A stretch of 64,000 nucleotides of DNA, from NCBI GenBank assembly GCA_020466095.1, contig CM035806.1:40313198-40377197 (forward strand), in the 5' to 3' direction. Both the position numbers and the translations under genes were made by a program. The notes beneath the pieces are model-generated. The model saw nothing but the letters and a program-made list of their open reading frames with translations. It was not told the origin of the DNA and did not search any database. This DNA comes from Chlorops oryzae. Lineage: Eukaryota; Arthropoda; Insecta; Diptera; Chloropidae. Positions 22,789-34,545 of the stretch are shown piece by piece. The first letter of the stretch is position 1, and each line of letters starts with the position of its first letter.

Positions 22789-23705
22789 GATCTCCACTAG
22801 TTTACAAATAATTATTTTTGCCGTGTTCAGGTTATCTCAATGCACTTTTCTCATGGGCTTTGGCTTTTAAACACGAAAAAAATATTTAAAAATTATTTCA
22901 TGGAAGCGTTTTAAAAAAATTAATTTAAAAAAAATTTTTTTTTTTTTTTTTCACAGGTATTGCAGATTTTTTTGAGCAAAACTTTACCAATTTAAATAAA
23001 TAGCCACTCAAATTTAAGAAAACTAACGCCTCTAAGACTTTTTTCTACATAATTCTAAAATTGGTCAAGAAACTAAAATTCTGTAGACCTATAAACCTTA
23101 AAAAAATTTATATTTGTAGCGAAAATACGTGATATTTTTCATTCATCAGCATCTCAAAAATAGATCGTAAAAAGAGAGCTTAGCTGGCTTAGAATCCCAA
23201 AAACCCTCCGCCCCCCGCGCGTATGGGCCTGGCTGTCGTAATGCGGTTCCTTTGTTGGTTCATCGTGTAAAATAATTTTCAAAAGGGGAATACATATATG
23301 TAGATATTACGTTCAAGGTCACATTCACTTTTTTCCCCACACGCCGGACACCGGACATTAGCCATGAATAATGTTCAAAATTGGCGTTTTCTTGAAAAAG
23401 TTTGGGTTTTTTCTAGTCCCATCTTTCGATAATGTCAAATCGAAAATGAAAAAATTAATTGGGTCTGATAACGGATATTTCGTTTATGTTCCAATTGTGC
23501 GATCGAGAAACATTGAGAAATTTTCTGTGTCATACCTCAGATAGGTTGGACGGTTCAACTCCGCAATCTATCAAATCTCAATCAGAGAAATTCTAGTAGA
23601 ACGATTAATTGGTGTGGCGGTGTGTGTGTGTGTGTGTGTGTGTGTTTGTGTGTGTGTAGGTATTTAATTAAAAACAGCTGTTCCAAATATATATAAATGC
23701 CTTCA
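22789..23705. other. intergenic, nothing recognised but a GT microsatellite
   Basis: AT-rich non-coding sequence with poly-T near 22935-22955 and a (TG)n microsatellite at about 23618-23658. No gene is seen. Confidence 0.5.
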
Positions 23706-24186
23706 TACGAGGGTGGTCTAAGAAGTCTCCAAACTTAACGTCAAGTTGGCAGCACTCATCCATAAAACGTGGTTTCGCATCTGTTGACAGATAAGTACTT
23801 ACCAAAATGTAAGCCACCAACTGTAATTTGACCATCGTTTGAGTGAGTCGATGTGAACGTTTTTGTGAAATTGGAAAAAATCGAGTATCGAGATGGCACA
23901 AAATATTTGATTTTTAAAAGCAATAGCCAACGCAAAGACGATAGCATCGTTAAAAATCACCAAATGATGCTAAACGATCGTCGAATTAAAGTGCGAGAGG
24001 TGGCAGAGTCTACGAATCGTGTTTGTTACATATTCAATTAAGATTTAGTCGTTTGCTCATCAGAGTTATGTCGCCGTGTATAGCCCTACAATAAGACTAT
24101 GTAGAAAAATACAAATAAATTTAACGAAAAATACCAATGTCTCCCATCTGTGTTGGGTCGCAAACTTTTCAGACCACCCTCGTGTA
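23706..24186 (+). mobile_element. internally deleted mariner element
   Basis: Terminal inverted repeats CGAGGGTGGTCTAAGAAGT (left) and, complemented, CGAGGGTGGTCTGAAAAGTT (right) are flanked by TA, the mariner target. The interior keeps two pieces of the transposase N-terminal DNA-binding region: EKIEYRDGTKYLIF, and DDSIVKNHQMMLNDRRIKVR followed by EVAEST-NRVCYIFN, which match the paired helix-turn-helix of mariner transposases. The sequence between them and the whole DD34D catalytic half are gone. It is a non-autonomous deletion derivative of about 0.48 kb. Confidence 0.8.
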
Positions 24187-24415
24187 CCATATGAACATTT
24201 CAAATGGAGCAACACTGTCGATGAGGAAAAATGTTAACACTTTCTGTTTTCCCGCTGTGGTATGATAGGGTGAACCGTTAAGCAAATGTGGCCTAAGTTA
24301 AACAAAAAATTTATGATTGATCTGAAAGAAAGAGTTTGATCGTTGCTTAAACGTAGTATTCTGTACAACAGCTGCAACTCACAGTTTGAAGTTCTTTACT
24401 TAAATCAATTCGACT

Positions 24416-24823
24416 TAAGGGCTGATTACACGATATGGTTACTGACCAAACGTTTGGTTGCTTGCATTTGGTTAAAATATGGTACATATGCTCATTTGGC
24501 TACAATTCGTGTTTGGTTTTTACACGATATGCGCCATTTTTCCAAAAACATATGCAGGCCGCCAGTTTTCTTTTGCGTCCAAATGTAAATTGGTCACAAT
24601 TTGGCTAAAAAAAAATTTGTCATTAACATTTGGTTGGAGTGTTACACGATATGGCTGCATTGCAAACAAACGTTTGGTTGTGCGACGTGAACAAATGCGA
24701 CCAAATGCCATATGGCCACACGTATGTTTGGTAATTACACAATTTGGTTTCGATTGGGACAAAATTTGTTCCAAAAACAACCAAAATTTGGTCAGTGAAC
24801 ATATCGTGTATTCTGCCCTTTAG
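24416..24823. mobile_element. 408-bp MITE (Harbinger-like?)
   Basis: Inverted ends read AGGGCTGATTACACGATATG (left) and, from the right, AGGGCAGAATACACGATATG, extending to CACTGACCAAA. The interior repeats CCAAACGTTTGG and ACACGATATGG motifs. TTA on both sides (gacTTA|A, CCCT|TTA) would fit a 3-bp PIF/Harbinger-type duplication, but the call is tentative. Confidence 0.6.
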
Positions 24824-25098
24824 CCCTTGATCATGGAATTCATTTTGTTTTTAGGCCTTTGATTATGTTTTTAATGATTGTTTAGGCTTTGGCCGTTGGA
24901 ATCTTAAGTCAAGTTATGTTTAAGCAAGTTTAATTTTGAATATAATTTTGTTCGGTTTTTTTTTATACCTATGTTGCTTTCTTGAGCATCACACAAGTTC
25001 GATTTCTTAAACGCTTTTATTTGTTTTTAACGAAAAACGCCTTGAGATGTTTTGGCTGAAACAAGCTTACAACTTCAAATAATGCGAAATCGTCTTGT

Positions 25099-25171
25099 GA
25101 TAATGTGAGAACTAATTAACGATAAAAATGAAGTATAAATAATCGAAGAGTCGATTAGATTGTTCTCAGTC
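25099..25171 (+). promoter_or_regulatory. core promoter of SLC17 gene 3
   Basis: TATAAATA (25134-25141) is followed by initiator TCTCAGTC with A at 25168, spacing 34 nt. GATAA motifs at 25099-25103 and 25121-25125 lie 35 and 13 nt upstream of the TATA box, exactly as in gene 4. The predicted leader is ~194 nt and holds a three-codon upstream ORF (ATGGCGAAATAG near 25249). Confidence 0.78.
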
Positions 25172-25361
25172 AATTGGAAATCATCCACGTGAACGATCGA
25201 AAATAAAGCCAATACAAAAAAAAATTTTTTTTTTCCGTGAAATAACAAATGGCGAAATAGTGATAAGAATAAATATCTTTATATCTATATAAAAATAGTC
25301 CTGTTAAAACATTCTGCGAATTCATCTATCTCACAGTTGTGAAAATAAATAAAAGCCAAAA

Positions 25362-28300
25362 ATGACAAGCGCAGAAAATAATCCTGTGAATACTCCAACA
25401 AAAGGTGACAAATTAGGACTACACATTTCTTTTTTTTGTAATCTTTGGTTAGCCCTTGCATAATTGGAACCTATAATTATTTGAAATCAAGATCAAAGAT
25501 CGGACCACTTTTTCGTAGTACATTTCGGTCAAGTGTCCTCTCGATGAGCTTCCATACAAATTTTCATCAGGGATACATAGGTATATTTACATTTTCACTG
25601 ACAGCCAGGCGGCTGTCAAGTCCTTCGATGCGGTCGAATCCACATTAGTGATGCCACGAATAGTGGATTTGGCCGAATACCGAATACCGAATATTCGGTC
25701 AACCTCTCGGCCGAATAACGAATATTCGGCACGTAGCAAAGACAGCTTGAGCCTACTCGCGACTAGCTGGAGTCAAGGGAAAAGCTGCCGCTGAAAAATT
25801 TGCCCACTGTTTATAATGTTTTCGAAGAAAATTTAGAAGAAGCTAGCGTACATTTAATATTTCTAAAGAATAAAAAGCAAATCTGCTGTATTTTTAGATC
25901 TCGCTAATTAAATTTTTTTACGTTATTGTGAGAAAAACTTAATTTGTAGTTACTGCTGATTTTTTTAATAAGTTATTTCTACTATTCGGTATTCGGCCGA
26001 ATATTTTAACTATTCGGCCGAATACCGAATACTGAAAAATGACGCCGAATAGGCCGAATACCGAATAGTGGCCGAATATTCGTGGCATCACTAATCCACA
26101 TCCAAGCTTGTCCATGAATGCCGGATATCTCTTAACGAGATAGCGGAACATTCAACGGTATCGATCTTCTGGGTACCGGGACACAGGGACATAGAAGGAA
26201 ATTGCGAGGCAGATGAACTTGCTAAGATGGGTACATTGCTTTCAGATGTCTCCTTTTCCAATATAGGGGTTCCACTGGCAACAGTGAAACTGATTATAAA
26301 ACAAAGGTATCTCAACCTGGCGAACGAACGCTGGGTTGCAGAAGACTCCTGCAGGGTTACTAGACAAATCTGGCCGTCTTTGAATAGGAGACGTTCCAGG
26401 GAACTAGTGGGATTAAGCGGCATCTCCATTTACCAAACGGTTTCAATAATCACCGGTCACTGCCTTTTCGGCAGACATGCAACAAGACTTGGTGTTCCAT
26501 GCAATGATTTTTGCCGAAGCTGCCGCTCAGAGGAGGAGGAGGAATCTATCCTTCACCTCATGTGTCAATGCCCGGCCCTGTCTAGAAGTAGATTATCCTC
26601 ATTAGGGTACTCCTTCTTCACCAGCCTCACCGGGCTCTCTGAAATCAGAGTCGGAGACATCGCTCGGTTCATTCGGAGGTCTAATTGGCTTCCTCACTAA
26701 ATACCAAGGGGTAAGTCGTGTCATTCTTGTGGTATCACAATGGGTCTACCTACAGTGCCTACGTGAGCAACAGCTGCCACTGCAACCTACCTACCTACCT
26801 ACCATACATAGGTATGTCGTGGCTCTGGGATAGCATAGGGGATACGTGCTATGCTCTTGATCCCAGCGTCCGAGGTTCGATTCCCGGCACAGGCGAAACG
26901 GAGCGTAATGTTCCAAGCCTAGCACTGGTTTTTCAAAAAATCGCATGTTAGGGGCACACTCCATAATCAGAGGTACACCCAGACAAACACAAGAAAACCT
27001 CCTTGGTATCACAATGGGCCGATTAACGGCCTAAGTGGGAGCCATTTCAACCTACACCAACCTTTATAGGTATGTCAGGATGATAATAATCAAAACTGGG
27101 CTCTATACTTTCCAGACATGGGCCAAATGCGTTCAATCATTTAATGCATTGACCATTATTTCATATAAAATCAACACCAATTCGAATGAAACAAATGGTA
27201 ATGTCACCTATTGTGGACCCCCTAAGCGAAAGTTTAAATAAAACTTTGACGAAGAAGGTTAACCGGGCATTTTATATACCATTCGTTAGTCGATATTACT
27301 AGGAAACTTTCCTTTACTTTTATACTTAAAAATATTTAATATGGGCATTTCCGCCAGCCGGTCAACCAGAACTGAAAAATAATACTTTGATAATCATAGC
27401 AGTGTGGAATTCAATCAGCAGTGGAAATTGAAGTGTGCAAATTTTGCCCCAGAAAATTTTGCCCTTTTGTATGAACGAGACTGCGAAGAACTTGTGCAAA
27501 TTTTGCGCATCAAATCGATGTGCAATATTTGCCCGGCCGCGGAATTTTTTCTCTATACAAACAAATTTGCACAAACGCAAAATTTGCGAGGATGCAAAAA
27601 TTGCACACCTGCTTAATCCCACTAGTATTTTATTGCGCAAAATCATAAAAAAATGTGCAAACTTTTATAATTCAAAGGTATTTTAGGATATCTTAGTGGT
27701 GTTTGTGTTTGTGTGTTTTCGTTCTTTTCCATAGTAAAATATTTGTATTATATATATTTGTATTTGTTTTTGAATCAAATTTCTGAAAATTCCTAGTTGA
27801 ACTGACAAAAACCCTAAAAGTAATCAAAAATAATCAAAAATAATCTTCAAAAGTAGTCGGATTACTTTTTTGATTATTTTTGATTATTTTTCGTAATCGC
27901 AAGTAATCCTGATTCCAATTTGATTATTTGTATTCGTAATCAATTACTTACCAGAAAAATCTCGTATACCCAAGCAGCAAAATAGAGCGATTCGACCAGC
28001 AGCAAGTCGAATCGACCTATTTTGGTTGAAAATACCCTATTTCTGACCTATTTTCCGGCCTTAAATATGACCTAACTTAAAAGTCCGTTTCGTAGGTCCA
28101 AATTACCTCTATTCGACCTATTTCATGACTTCAAAGTCGCTTCGACTTCCAAGTCGATTTTTGGTCGAAAATAGGTAAAAAATTCCCTATTGAGTGACTT
28201 AAAATTGATTTAACTTTGAATTCCAAATTAGGTAATTTTTCAAGGAAAACAGACCAATTTTTTGACTAAAATTCGACTTTAAAGTCCGTTTGACTTATAG

Positions 28301-31101
28301 GGCGAAATAGGGTCAAAAGTTGACTTATTTTGTTGCATGCTTCGACTTCAAAGTCGAGCGGACTTGATTTTTGGACTTCATAGTCGGTTTGACTTTAAAG
28401 TCGAAATAGGTCAAAATAGGTCGAGCTCCGCCATGTTTTTCGAATGGCAAATTGAGAATTATTCTTCTGCATATGTTTTTTCTTTAAGAAAAACAATTTT
28501 TTTCAAGCAATATTTATTTAATTTCCATCAATGAGAAAGCCCCTTAAAAATGAAGAAGTAGAAGGAACACTTTCACGAAAAATCTCAGCGGGCATATGTT
28601 TTTGGGACTTATTAAGCGCAAAATAATTTTTAATGAAGTCCATATTTTATTTATTATTTATTTCTTAAGGCACACGAAGAAGAAAATCTCTCGTTCATTT
28701 CTGCTTTCGAGTAATACGAATGACTGAGTAAGATATTATGTATTTATATCTTTCTCTGTTACTCTCTCTCTCTCACTTTTTTCGTTTCCTTTTACGTTCT
28801 CTTTCGTTTTACTCATAAGTCCAATTAGGTCGAAAATTGGTCATTGCGACTTCTTTTCGACTAATATTAGGTAAACGGACTTCTTTTCGCCCTGACTTTG
28901 AAGTCGAAATGCCCTATTATGACCTATTATTACCGCCAATCGACTTCCAATCTATTCCCCACTTACGTCGACTCGACGTCGAATCGACGTAATTTCGACC
29001 TATTTAGGTTAGGTCAAGTAAATATTCTGACCTAATATAGGTAAGAAATTTCCAATTTTCGACCTATTTTGCTACTTGGGTATGGACTATATATAATCAT
29101 TATAATTCCCCTTAAAATGTAATTTAATTGATTACAAATCGTAATCGCAATTTCACAGCTATGCTGGTAAATAACGGTGGAAAAGTCCTTTCTTACTTCG
29201 TTGTTTGGGACATTTGATTGCCGCAATCGCTTACATAGGTAGAATCTATCTGAAAAGTTTCGCAGCCGTTTTGCTTGGGTTGAGTTTACAAACGAATAAC
29301 GGCAATCGTACAGCCGAAAATTATGCAACGAAAACGAAAGAAGAAGGCCCCTGCTTTTTATTATGAATTAAATGGCCTCCATTTATACGCATTCAGATCG
29401 ATGAGAAGCCCACGAAATTATGGTTAACTTTTTACCACATAATTTAGTCTGAGATTGGGAGAAAAAACTGGCAGTTTTTATATAAAATATTGTATGCACT
29501 GATGTTGAGCTTTGAAAACTTATGACATTTTCATTTCTTAAAATTCTCCTTTAGGCTCAAAATTTGGAGTACGCCATTTGCAGGTACTCCTACTGTTTTC
29601 TGGGGTCAGTATATCTATCTTAATGCGAACGAACATGAGCTTCGCTGTTGTTGCAATGACCGACAGGACTACGGCGAATCCCGATTTTGTTGTAAGTAGA
29701 TTTCATTAAAATTTATGCGATATTTTTTAAGGCTTCTCTTCCAATTTTTTCCTTTAGGATTATGATTGGGACTCACAGGCGCGAGCGGTCATCTTGAGCT
29801 GTTTCTATTGGGGCTATATTGTCACACAAATTCCTGCTGGACCGGTTGCCAAGAAATTTGGTGGAAAAATTACGATCCTAATCGGTGTATCCGTTTGTTC
29901 TATTGGAGCTATCCTTACCCCGTATGCAGCTGATCTTGGTGGATGGCAACTTGTTGTTGCCCTGCGGGTCCTACAGGGCATGGTTCAAGGCTTTGTTTTT
30001 CCAGCTGTGCATTCACTTTTATCGAGATGGGCACCAAAGGAGGAACGAAGTGCCTTGGCCACTCTTGTCTTTGTCAGCGTTCCATTTGGCAATGTTATTA
30101 TGCTGGGTGCAAGCGGTATACTTGCCTCATCCGCAATGGGTTGGCCCAGTATTTTTTACATTCCTGCTGCCGGAGGCCTTATTTGGTGTGTTCTATGGGT
30201 TATTTGGGGTGCAAGCTCTCCACTTGAATACAAATCGATAACACCGGAGGAATTAAAATATATTGAAAGCTCTCAAGGCCACACAGTAGAGGAAGCAGAG
30301 CGGAGCGCGAATTTACAAATACCCTGGCTAGATATATTGACCTCAGTTCCGTTCTGGGCACTAGCAGTTGCAATATGTGGACAAAACTGGGCTTTCTTGA
30401 CCTTACTAACCCAGCTGCCAACGTTCATAAAAAATGTTCTAGATATGAACATTGAAAACAATGCTATCATTTCGGCTTTGCCCTATTTGTCAGGATTCAT
30501 CATGTCGTTTATTTTCTTGTGGCTTTGGTCAGTATTACAAAGGCCGGGACGAATGTCATTGCACGTTGGACGCAAAGTCTTCAACACGATTGGATTTTGG
30601 GGGCCAGCGATATCATTGTTCTGTCTTGGTTTCATCGGTGAAAATGATGTTAACTTGACAGTTATTTTGATCGCGATCACAGTGGGCATTAATGGAGCTT
30701 TGAACTTTGGTGTCAACATAAACCATATTGATCTATCACCGAATTTCGCTGGCGTGCTTGTTGGAATCACGAACTTTTTGGGAAGTATCATGAACATCGT
30801 ATCGCCATTGGTTGTGGGAGTTGTCGTCACAGATGAGGTACATACATATATACATATTGATCCAAATTAAAAAAAGATTTCTATAAAAATTTGTAAAAGC
30901 ATGAATTTTATGTAATTTCAATACTTGCAGGAAAATCCGGACCAATGGCACATCATATTCTTTATCGCTTCTTTTGCTTTCTTTATTGGAAATTTAGCCT
31001 TTATTTTGTTTGGAAAAACCGAGCCCCAGCCTTGGAATGATAAAGAAAAATCAACGCATCACGAAAAACGAAAATCTCTACAGGTCGAAGCACAGAATTA
31101 G
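25362..31101 (+). CDS. SLC17-type MFS transporter, gene 3
   Basis: Predicted CDS is join(25362..25404, 29555..29691, 29758..30837, 30931..31101), 476 aa, introns GT-AG in phases 1, 0, 0. The first exon (MTSAENNPVNTPTK, donor AAAG|GTGACA) is supported by its near copy at gene 4, by the promoter upstream and by the conserved phase-1 join to GSKFGVRHLQ. TM1 reads MRTNMSFAVVAMTD. Exon 3 (residues 61-420) has CFYWGYIVTQIPAGPVAKKF, WAPKEERS, and NHIDLSPNFAGVLVGITN near 382. Exon 4 gives TM12 and the tail TEPQPWND...QVEAQN. The predicted product is a 12-TM SLC17 transporter of unknown substrate. Intron 1 is 4.15 kb and carries a LINE, a hAT MITE, a SINE and another TIR repeat. AATAAA occurs at 31248-31253. 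It is the closest relative of gene 4. Confidence 0.9.
25595..26795 (+). mobile_element. 3' end of a LINE (LOA/I-group-like), split by a hAT MITE
   Basis: A 5'-truncated non-LTR retrotransposon end. The left part encodes the start of an RNase H-like domain (DSQAAVKSFDAVES). The right part encodes FWVPGHRDIEGNCEADELAK, the RNase H VPGH-xx-xGN-xAD signature, then a C-terminal GHCLFGRHATRLGVPCNDFC-type segment with Cys and His (CRSC...HLMCQCPAL), ending with the stop just after 26697. The frame is open apart from the MITE, and the two halves are in register once the MITE and one target copy are ignored. The 3' untranslated part (about 26728-26795) ends in CCTACC repeats. The clade name is from memory of the C-terminal motif, not from a search. 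Confidence 0.78.
25646..26093. mobile_element. 448-bp hAT-type MITE inside the LINE
   Basis: Perfect inverted ends (TAGTGATGCCACGAATA) and an exact 8-bp duplication ATCCACAT (25638-25645 and 26094-26101) mark a hAT-type insertion. The subterminal regions are filled with repeats of ATTCGGCCGAATACC-like units, as expected of transposase-binding arrays. It splits the LINE RNase H coding sequence and has no ORF of its own. Confidence 0.9.
26819..27065 (+). mobile_element. tRNA-derived SINE, full-length copy
   Basis: A 247-bp element flanked by an exact 11-bp duplication ATAGGTATGTC (26808-26818, 27066-27076). The head has an A-box (GTGGCTCTGGGATAGCATAG) and a canonical B-box (GAGGTTCGATTCCC). 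The body contains GGCGAAACGGAGCGTAATGT. The tail (about 26999-27060) resembles the 3' end of the LINE just upstream (GGTATCACAATGGG ... CAACCTAC). A second, shorter copy lies in reverse orientation at 53923-54069. It is predicted to be transcribed by RNA polymerase III and mobilised by the LINE machinery. Confidence 0.85.
27820..27892. repeat. small palindrome of TAATC units
   Basis: AGTAATCAAAAATAATC units are followed within 60 bp by their complement (GATTATTTTTGATTATTTTT). Further TAATC units lie on both sides of the element at 27968-29080 (up to about 29145), so this may be the left end of an element split by that insertion. Its outer limits are not resolved. Confidence 0.45.
27967..29081. 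mobile_element. 1.1-kb TIR repeat with GTCGAAATAGGTC units
   Basis: Left end ACCCAAGCAGCAAAATAG and right end (complement) ACCCAAGTAGCAAAATAG are inverted. The interior is dominated by degenerate units such as AAAGTCGAAATAGGTC in both orientations, plus a CT-rich stretch near 28760-28800. No transposase ORF. A diverged right-half copy occurs at 36650-37016. I could not fix a target duplication, so the superfamily is unassigned. Confidence 0.65.
29167..29340. repeat. dispersed repeat, copy 1 (partner at 44397-44580)
   Basis: About 175 bp starting GTAAATAACGGTGGAAAAGT and ending near AAAATTATGCAACGAAAACG match 44397-44580 in the same orientation with scattered changes. The function and family are unknown. 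Confidence 0.6.
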
Positions 31102-33489
31102 TTCGGGAAATTTAAATTTTATTTTGTAGTAAGAGTTAAGCGTATTCGTTGTATGAATAAGAATTAACACAAATCAAATCTATTTATTATTCGGTGACGA
31201 TAGACAACACTGATATTTCGTACCTACTGCTTAGATAAATGCTTAAAAATAAATCAAATATATTAGTATTAACTTAAGTAAGGATCGTTGTTCTATCGTT
31301 CCACAGGAACGGTGGATATACCTACTGGCGGCTGCAGGCAACAGTTGGATCGAGAAAAGACTAGATATTATTATGGCGAATCACAAGTAGAATCGCAAAT
31401 TCAGACAAAAATGCCTTCGAAACGGAATGGCCCTATAGAAGTGTTGCGCTGAGAACACACCAGATCAAACGAAACGAAACCGAAACAAAACTTTTTCAAA
31501 AACAACAGTCCATTGTGCCTTGTGAGAGCGAACACACCAGATTAGTTAAAACGAAACGGTTTTGACTAAGAATGAAAAGGGTTTCTCTTGACTGACGAAA
31601 CGAAAACGTTTTGTTTCGTTCCGTTTGTTCTCAGCCTTAGTTCAATCAATAAACAGCGCAACCATCAAGTGCATTGCGAAGGAAAAGCTCTCTACCTATT
31701 TGTTATGAAACAGCGCAGTTGAAGCTTCCATTTTTTTTAACCATCGCATTTGGGTAGAGTTGCTACATATGTATATGTAGGTGTAATACGATGTCAGTTT
31801 TAAAGCGATTTTATGCAAACCCATGTACGCAAATTCAGTTTCTATTATTCAATTTCATACTGTCTGACATTCAAAATGAAAAAATCAAACATTCCTTATT
31901 TATAACAAAGAATAGCAAGAGGAACAAAAGCAGATATGCTGAATGATACACAGAGAAAAATACTAACCAGAAAACTGCTTAAATCAAAAGGAAAACAAAC
32001 AAAATGGCTTCAATAAGGAATAGTTTTAATTTAAAAAATTTTTCTTGTTGGAAAAAATAAAGATTTTCCTTTTGAATCAACCATATTTCAGGTTGAATTG
32101 GCATGACGATTTTCAAAAATGGATTTAAATTTAAATTGTTGAACTAACCACGGACATAATTGAAATGACAAGATAATTTTGAAAATAAAAAAAAAATTCC
32201 AAAATACCTTTAAAAGATGGACTTCATCCGATTTTGTCACTCCGTTGTTGTGACCAAGTATTACAGTATGAGAAACGAGCTAATAGGCAATTCAACAAAG
32301 CTAATAGGCAATTCACCAAAGGCAACAACAACCACACGGCATACCAGGCAATCCACCACGATGCCTCTTTAATACTTGGTTGTGACTACTTTCACAAAGC
32401 TTAAAAAGTTCTGAAATGTATAAATATCTTATATGTCCCATTTTATAAAACAAATGAGAATTATACCGAACGAAAAGAAATGAAATTAAACATATTTCCT
32501 TTGAATCAACCAACAATGTTGTTGACTCAACCATTTCTAATTTGAAACTTTTGTTCTGCTCGAAAATCGAAAGGACTGTGAAAAACAATGCGCCCTTTTT
32601 AAAAAAATCATGCTTACGTTCGCTCAGTGTAGACTCAAAAAAAAAAAAAAAAAAAACATACGTAATGCCAACATTTTATACTTTGTCTCAACAATTTTGT
32701 TGGTTAAATCGTTCTCCACAATTTAAATTGTTCTAAAAAAAAAAAATAATAATTCTTAAAACAACAACAAAAACTCTTTACATAATAACAGAAATTGTCG
32801 GTCTGAAAATTAATTCTTGAGGCACCAATTCTTTCAATAACATTGTCTCAACAATGTAAAGTTATTGAAAAACTTTTTTGAGTTTATAGCTTAAAATAAA
32901 AAAATTTGTTGAAAAAAAATATTACTTTTAAATATTTTATAGAATTGTTATTTTTGTAGAATAAATTATTTGTAATGAGCATAATGAAGCTCTATTGGAA
33001 AAACATAATAATCGAATATCTAACTCGCGGTCATGTGATATTTTGATGACCCAATACATCAGCCAAAATTTAAAATTTTCAACGCTTTTGTTAGATATTC
33101 ATATTGTTTTGTTTGATATATGTATGTATGTACATAAGATATGTTAATTACATAGACTTCTGCTATAATGGAAAAAATATAACTGACAATTCTAACAGTG
33201 TTTCGTCTTAAGCTATTTTCTCAATTTCACCCCGCTGCGGACATTGTAAAGGGACATTCGCTCGAGCTCTGTGAGAAATCCAAGGAGAAACTTCTTTAAC
33301 CCGTAGACACGACGTTCAATTTTTCATGGCATAGCAACTATCAAATTTATGTCTTTGACGTTGGCAATATTGCAAGGTTTGTATACATTTTTTGTTTGTT
33401 AGTATTTTAAATATTTCGAAGCATACTTCAGGGATTGTTCATATAAAAAATAAAAAATAAAAAATAAAATAAAAATAGTAGATGATTTT
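31102..33489. other. intergenic after gene 3
   Basis: It holds the gene 3 polyadenylation signal, the MITE at 31449-31640, a small inverted repeat at about 32253-32390 (GTGACCAAGTATTA against its complement) and poly-A tracts near 32639 and 32740. No gene is recognised. Confidence 0.45.
31449..31640. repeat. 190-bp MITE with GAACGAAAC-type repeats
   Basis: Ends GCTGAGAACA and TGTTCTCAGC are inverted. The interior is built of ACGAAACG and its complement, so the whole is nearly palindromic. It lies ~350 bp downstream of the gene 3 stop. Confidence 0.55.
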
Positions 33490-33770
33490 TGAGTTTTAAA
33501 TGGGTATAGCCCCCTTATGCGGCATTTTACCATAAAAGTGTTTTCAGAAGAATTACTTGGCATATCTCAGAGTAAATTTTGGTGTTAGCATAGAATACCA
33601 AACTTCAACTCATACATAGATATGAACCAAAAAAGGTCAAAAAAACTTTTTTAAAAATGATGCAGTTCAATTTCCCGTGCCCGAAATCGGAGGAAGCCGT
33701 TAAATTCGGTCTTGTATTTTTAAATTTTGAAAAAAAAAAAAAAAAAACTATCACAGTGTAATTAGTATAG
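33490..33770 (-). repeat. dispersed repeat, inverted relative to 44883-45185
   Basis: The reverse complement matches 44883-45185 through ATTACACTGTGATAGTTTTT, TCGGGCACGG, CATATCTATG and AATGGGTATAGC segments, with indels. There is no coding content. Confidence 0.6.
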
Positions 33771-34156
33771 CTGTACCACACCAACACTAATTGCAGGTCG
33801 TATGGTCAACCCTGCGTGCATTCCCCAAAAAGTTCGTGCACTTGCAGTTTGACCCCATACCCGAATCACGTATTGGCGTACATTTGGCTGGCGTCCGCGG
33901 GTTTGCCGAGCCCGTAAATCATAAACGATTCCCCCTGCGGGAGTTCATCTTCCTATTCGGTCATCAAAATATGATATGACCGCTTGCCAGATTTTACATA
34001 ATTATGTCATTCCAATTGAGCTCTATTATTTGATTATCGCTTATAACTTGTTAGATTTTTGAATTTCATAGCTTTATCGGTTTAAGCATTTGTTTCTTAT
34101 TATTTAAAAAATATAGATACGAGATCGATTTAAAAAATAATTTCCAAAAACTGACT

Positions 34157-34250
34157 AAACCTAATATAGGGAGTTGCTATACTCACCGAACAATTTCACA
34201 AGCTGCAATCAAACTTTGATATACATTTTATGTGTTGCAAAGTGTAAATT
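34157..34250. repeat. diverged arm of the 931-2046 inverted repeat
   Basis: CTAATATAGGGA, TTCACAAGCTGCAATCAAACTTTG and ACATTTTATGTGTTGCA line up with 1955-2040 in the same order and orientation, with many substitutions. Confidence 0.5.
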
Positions 34251-34319
34251 AAATCAATAAACTCGATACACTCTGTGTCATTTTGGGCTGGCATGTAAGC
34301 TTCCTCTATAGTCACTTAC

Positions 34320-34545
34320 ATTCTCCACCAAAATATTCCTGATCCGTCCATTACTAAGGGTACCTCCCGAACTGGGATATGTCACAAAAAGACAAGAATT
34401 GCTGTAACATCAAAATTTTTCGTGATTTTTCAATGATATTTTGAATTTTAGCTTTACTTTAAGCCTCCGATTAAAGCTAAATGTTTATCTCTGTCGGGTA
34501 TTATATTGTCAGGTCCGTCTCACTATAACGCCCTTATCGATTTTC
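34320..34545 (-). repeat. fragment of the AACAAGTAAG foldback family (family A)
   Basis: AAGGGTACCTCCCGAACTGG, AGCCTCCGATTAAA, GTCGGGTATTATATTGTCAGG and CTATAACGCCCTTA occur in the order of the right arm of the copy at 52510-53848, with a shortened middle. Confidence 0.6.

Noticed and set aside
25445..25648. A 67-residue ORF ending at the hAT MITE boundary
   Set aside because: Its last part is the LINE RNase H sequence in the wrong frame, and it runs into the MITE; not a separate gene.
33791..33979. A 62-residue ORF in a locally GC-richer stretch
   Set aside because: No recognisable domain, splice context or neighbouring exon supports it; mentioned only in the intergenic entry.
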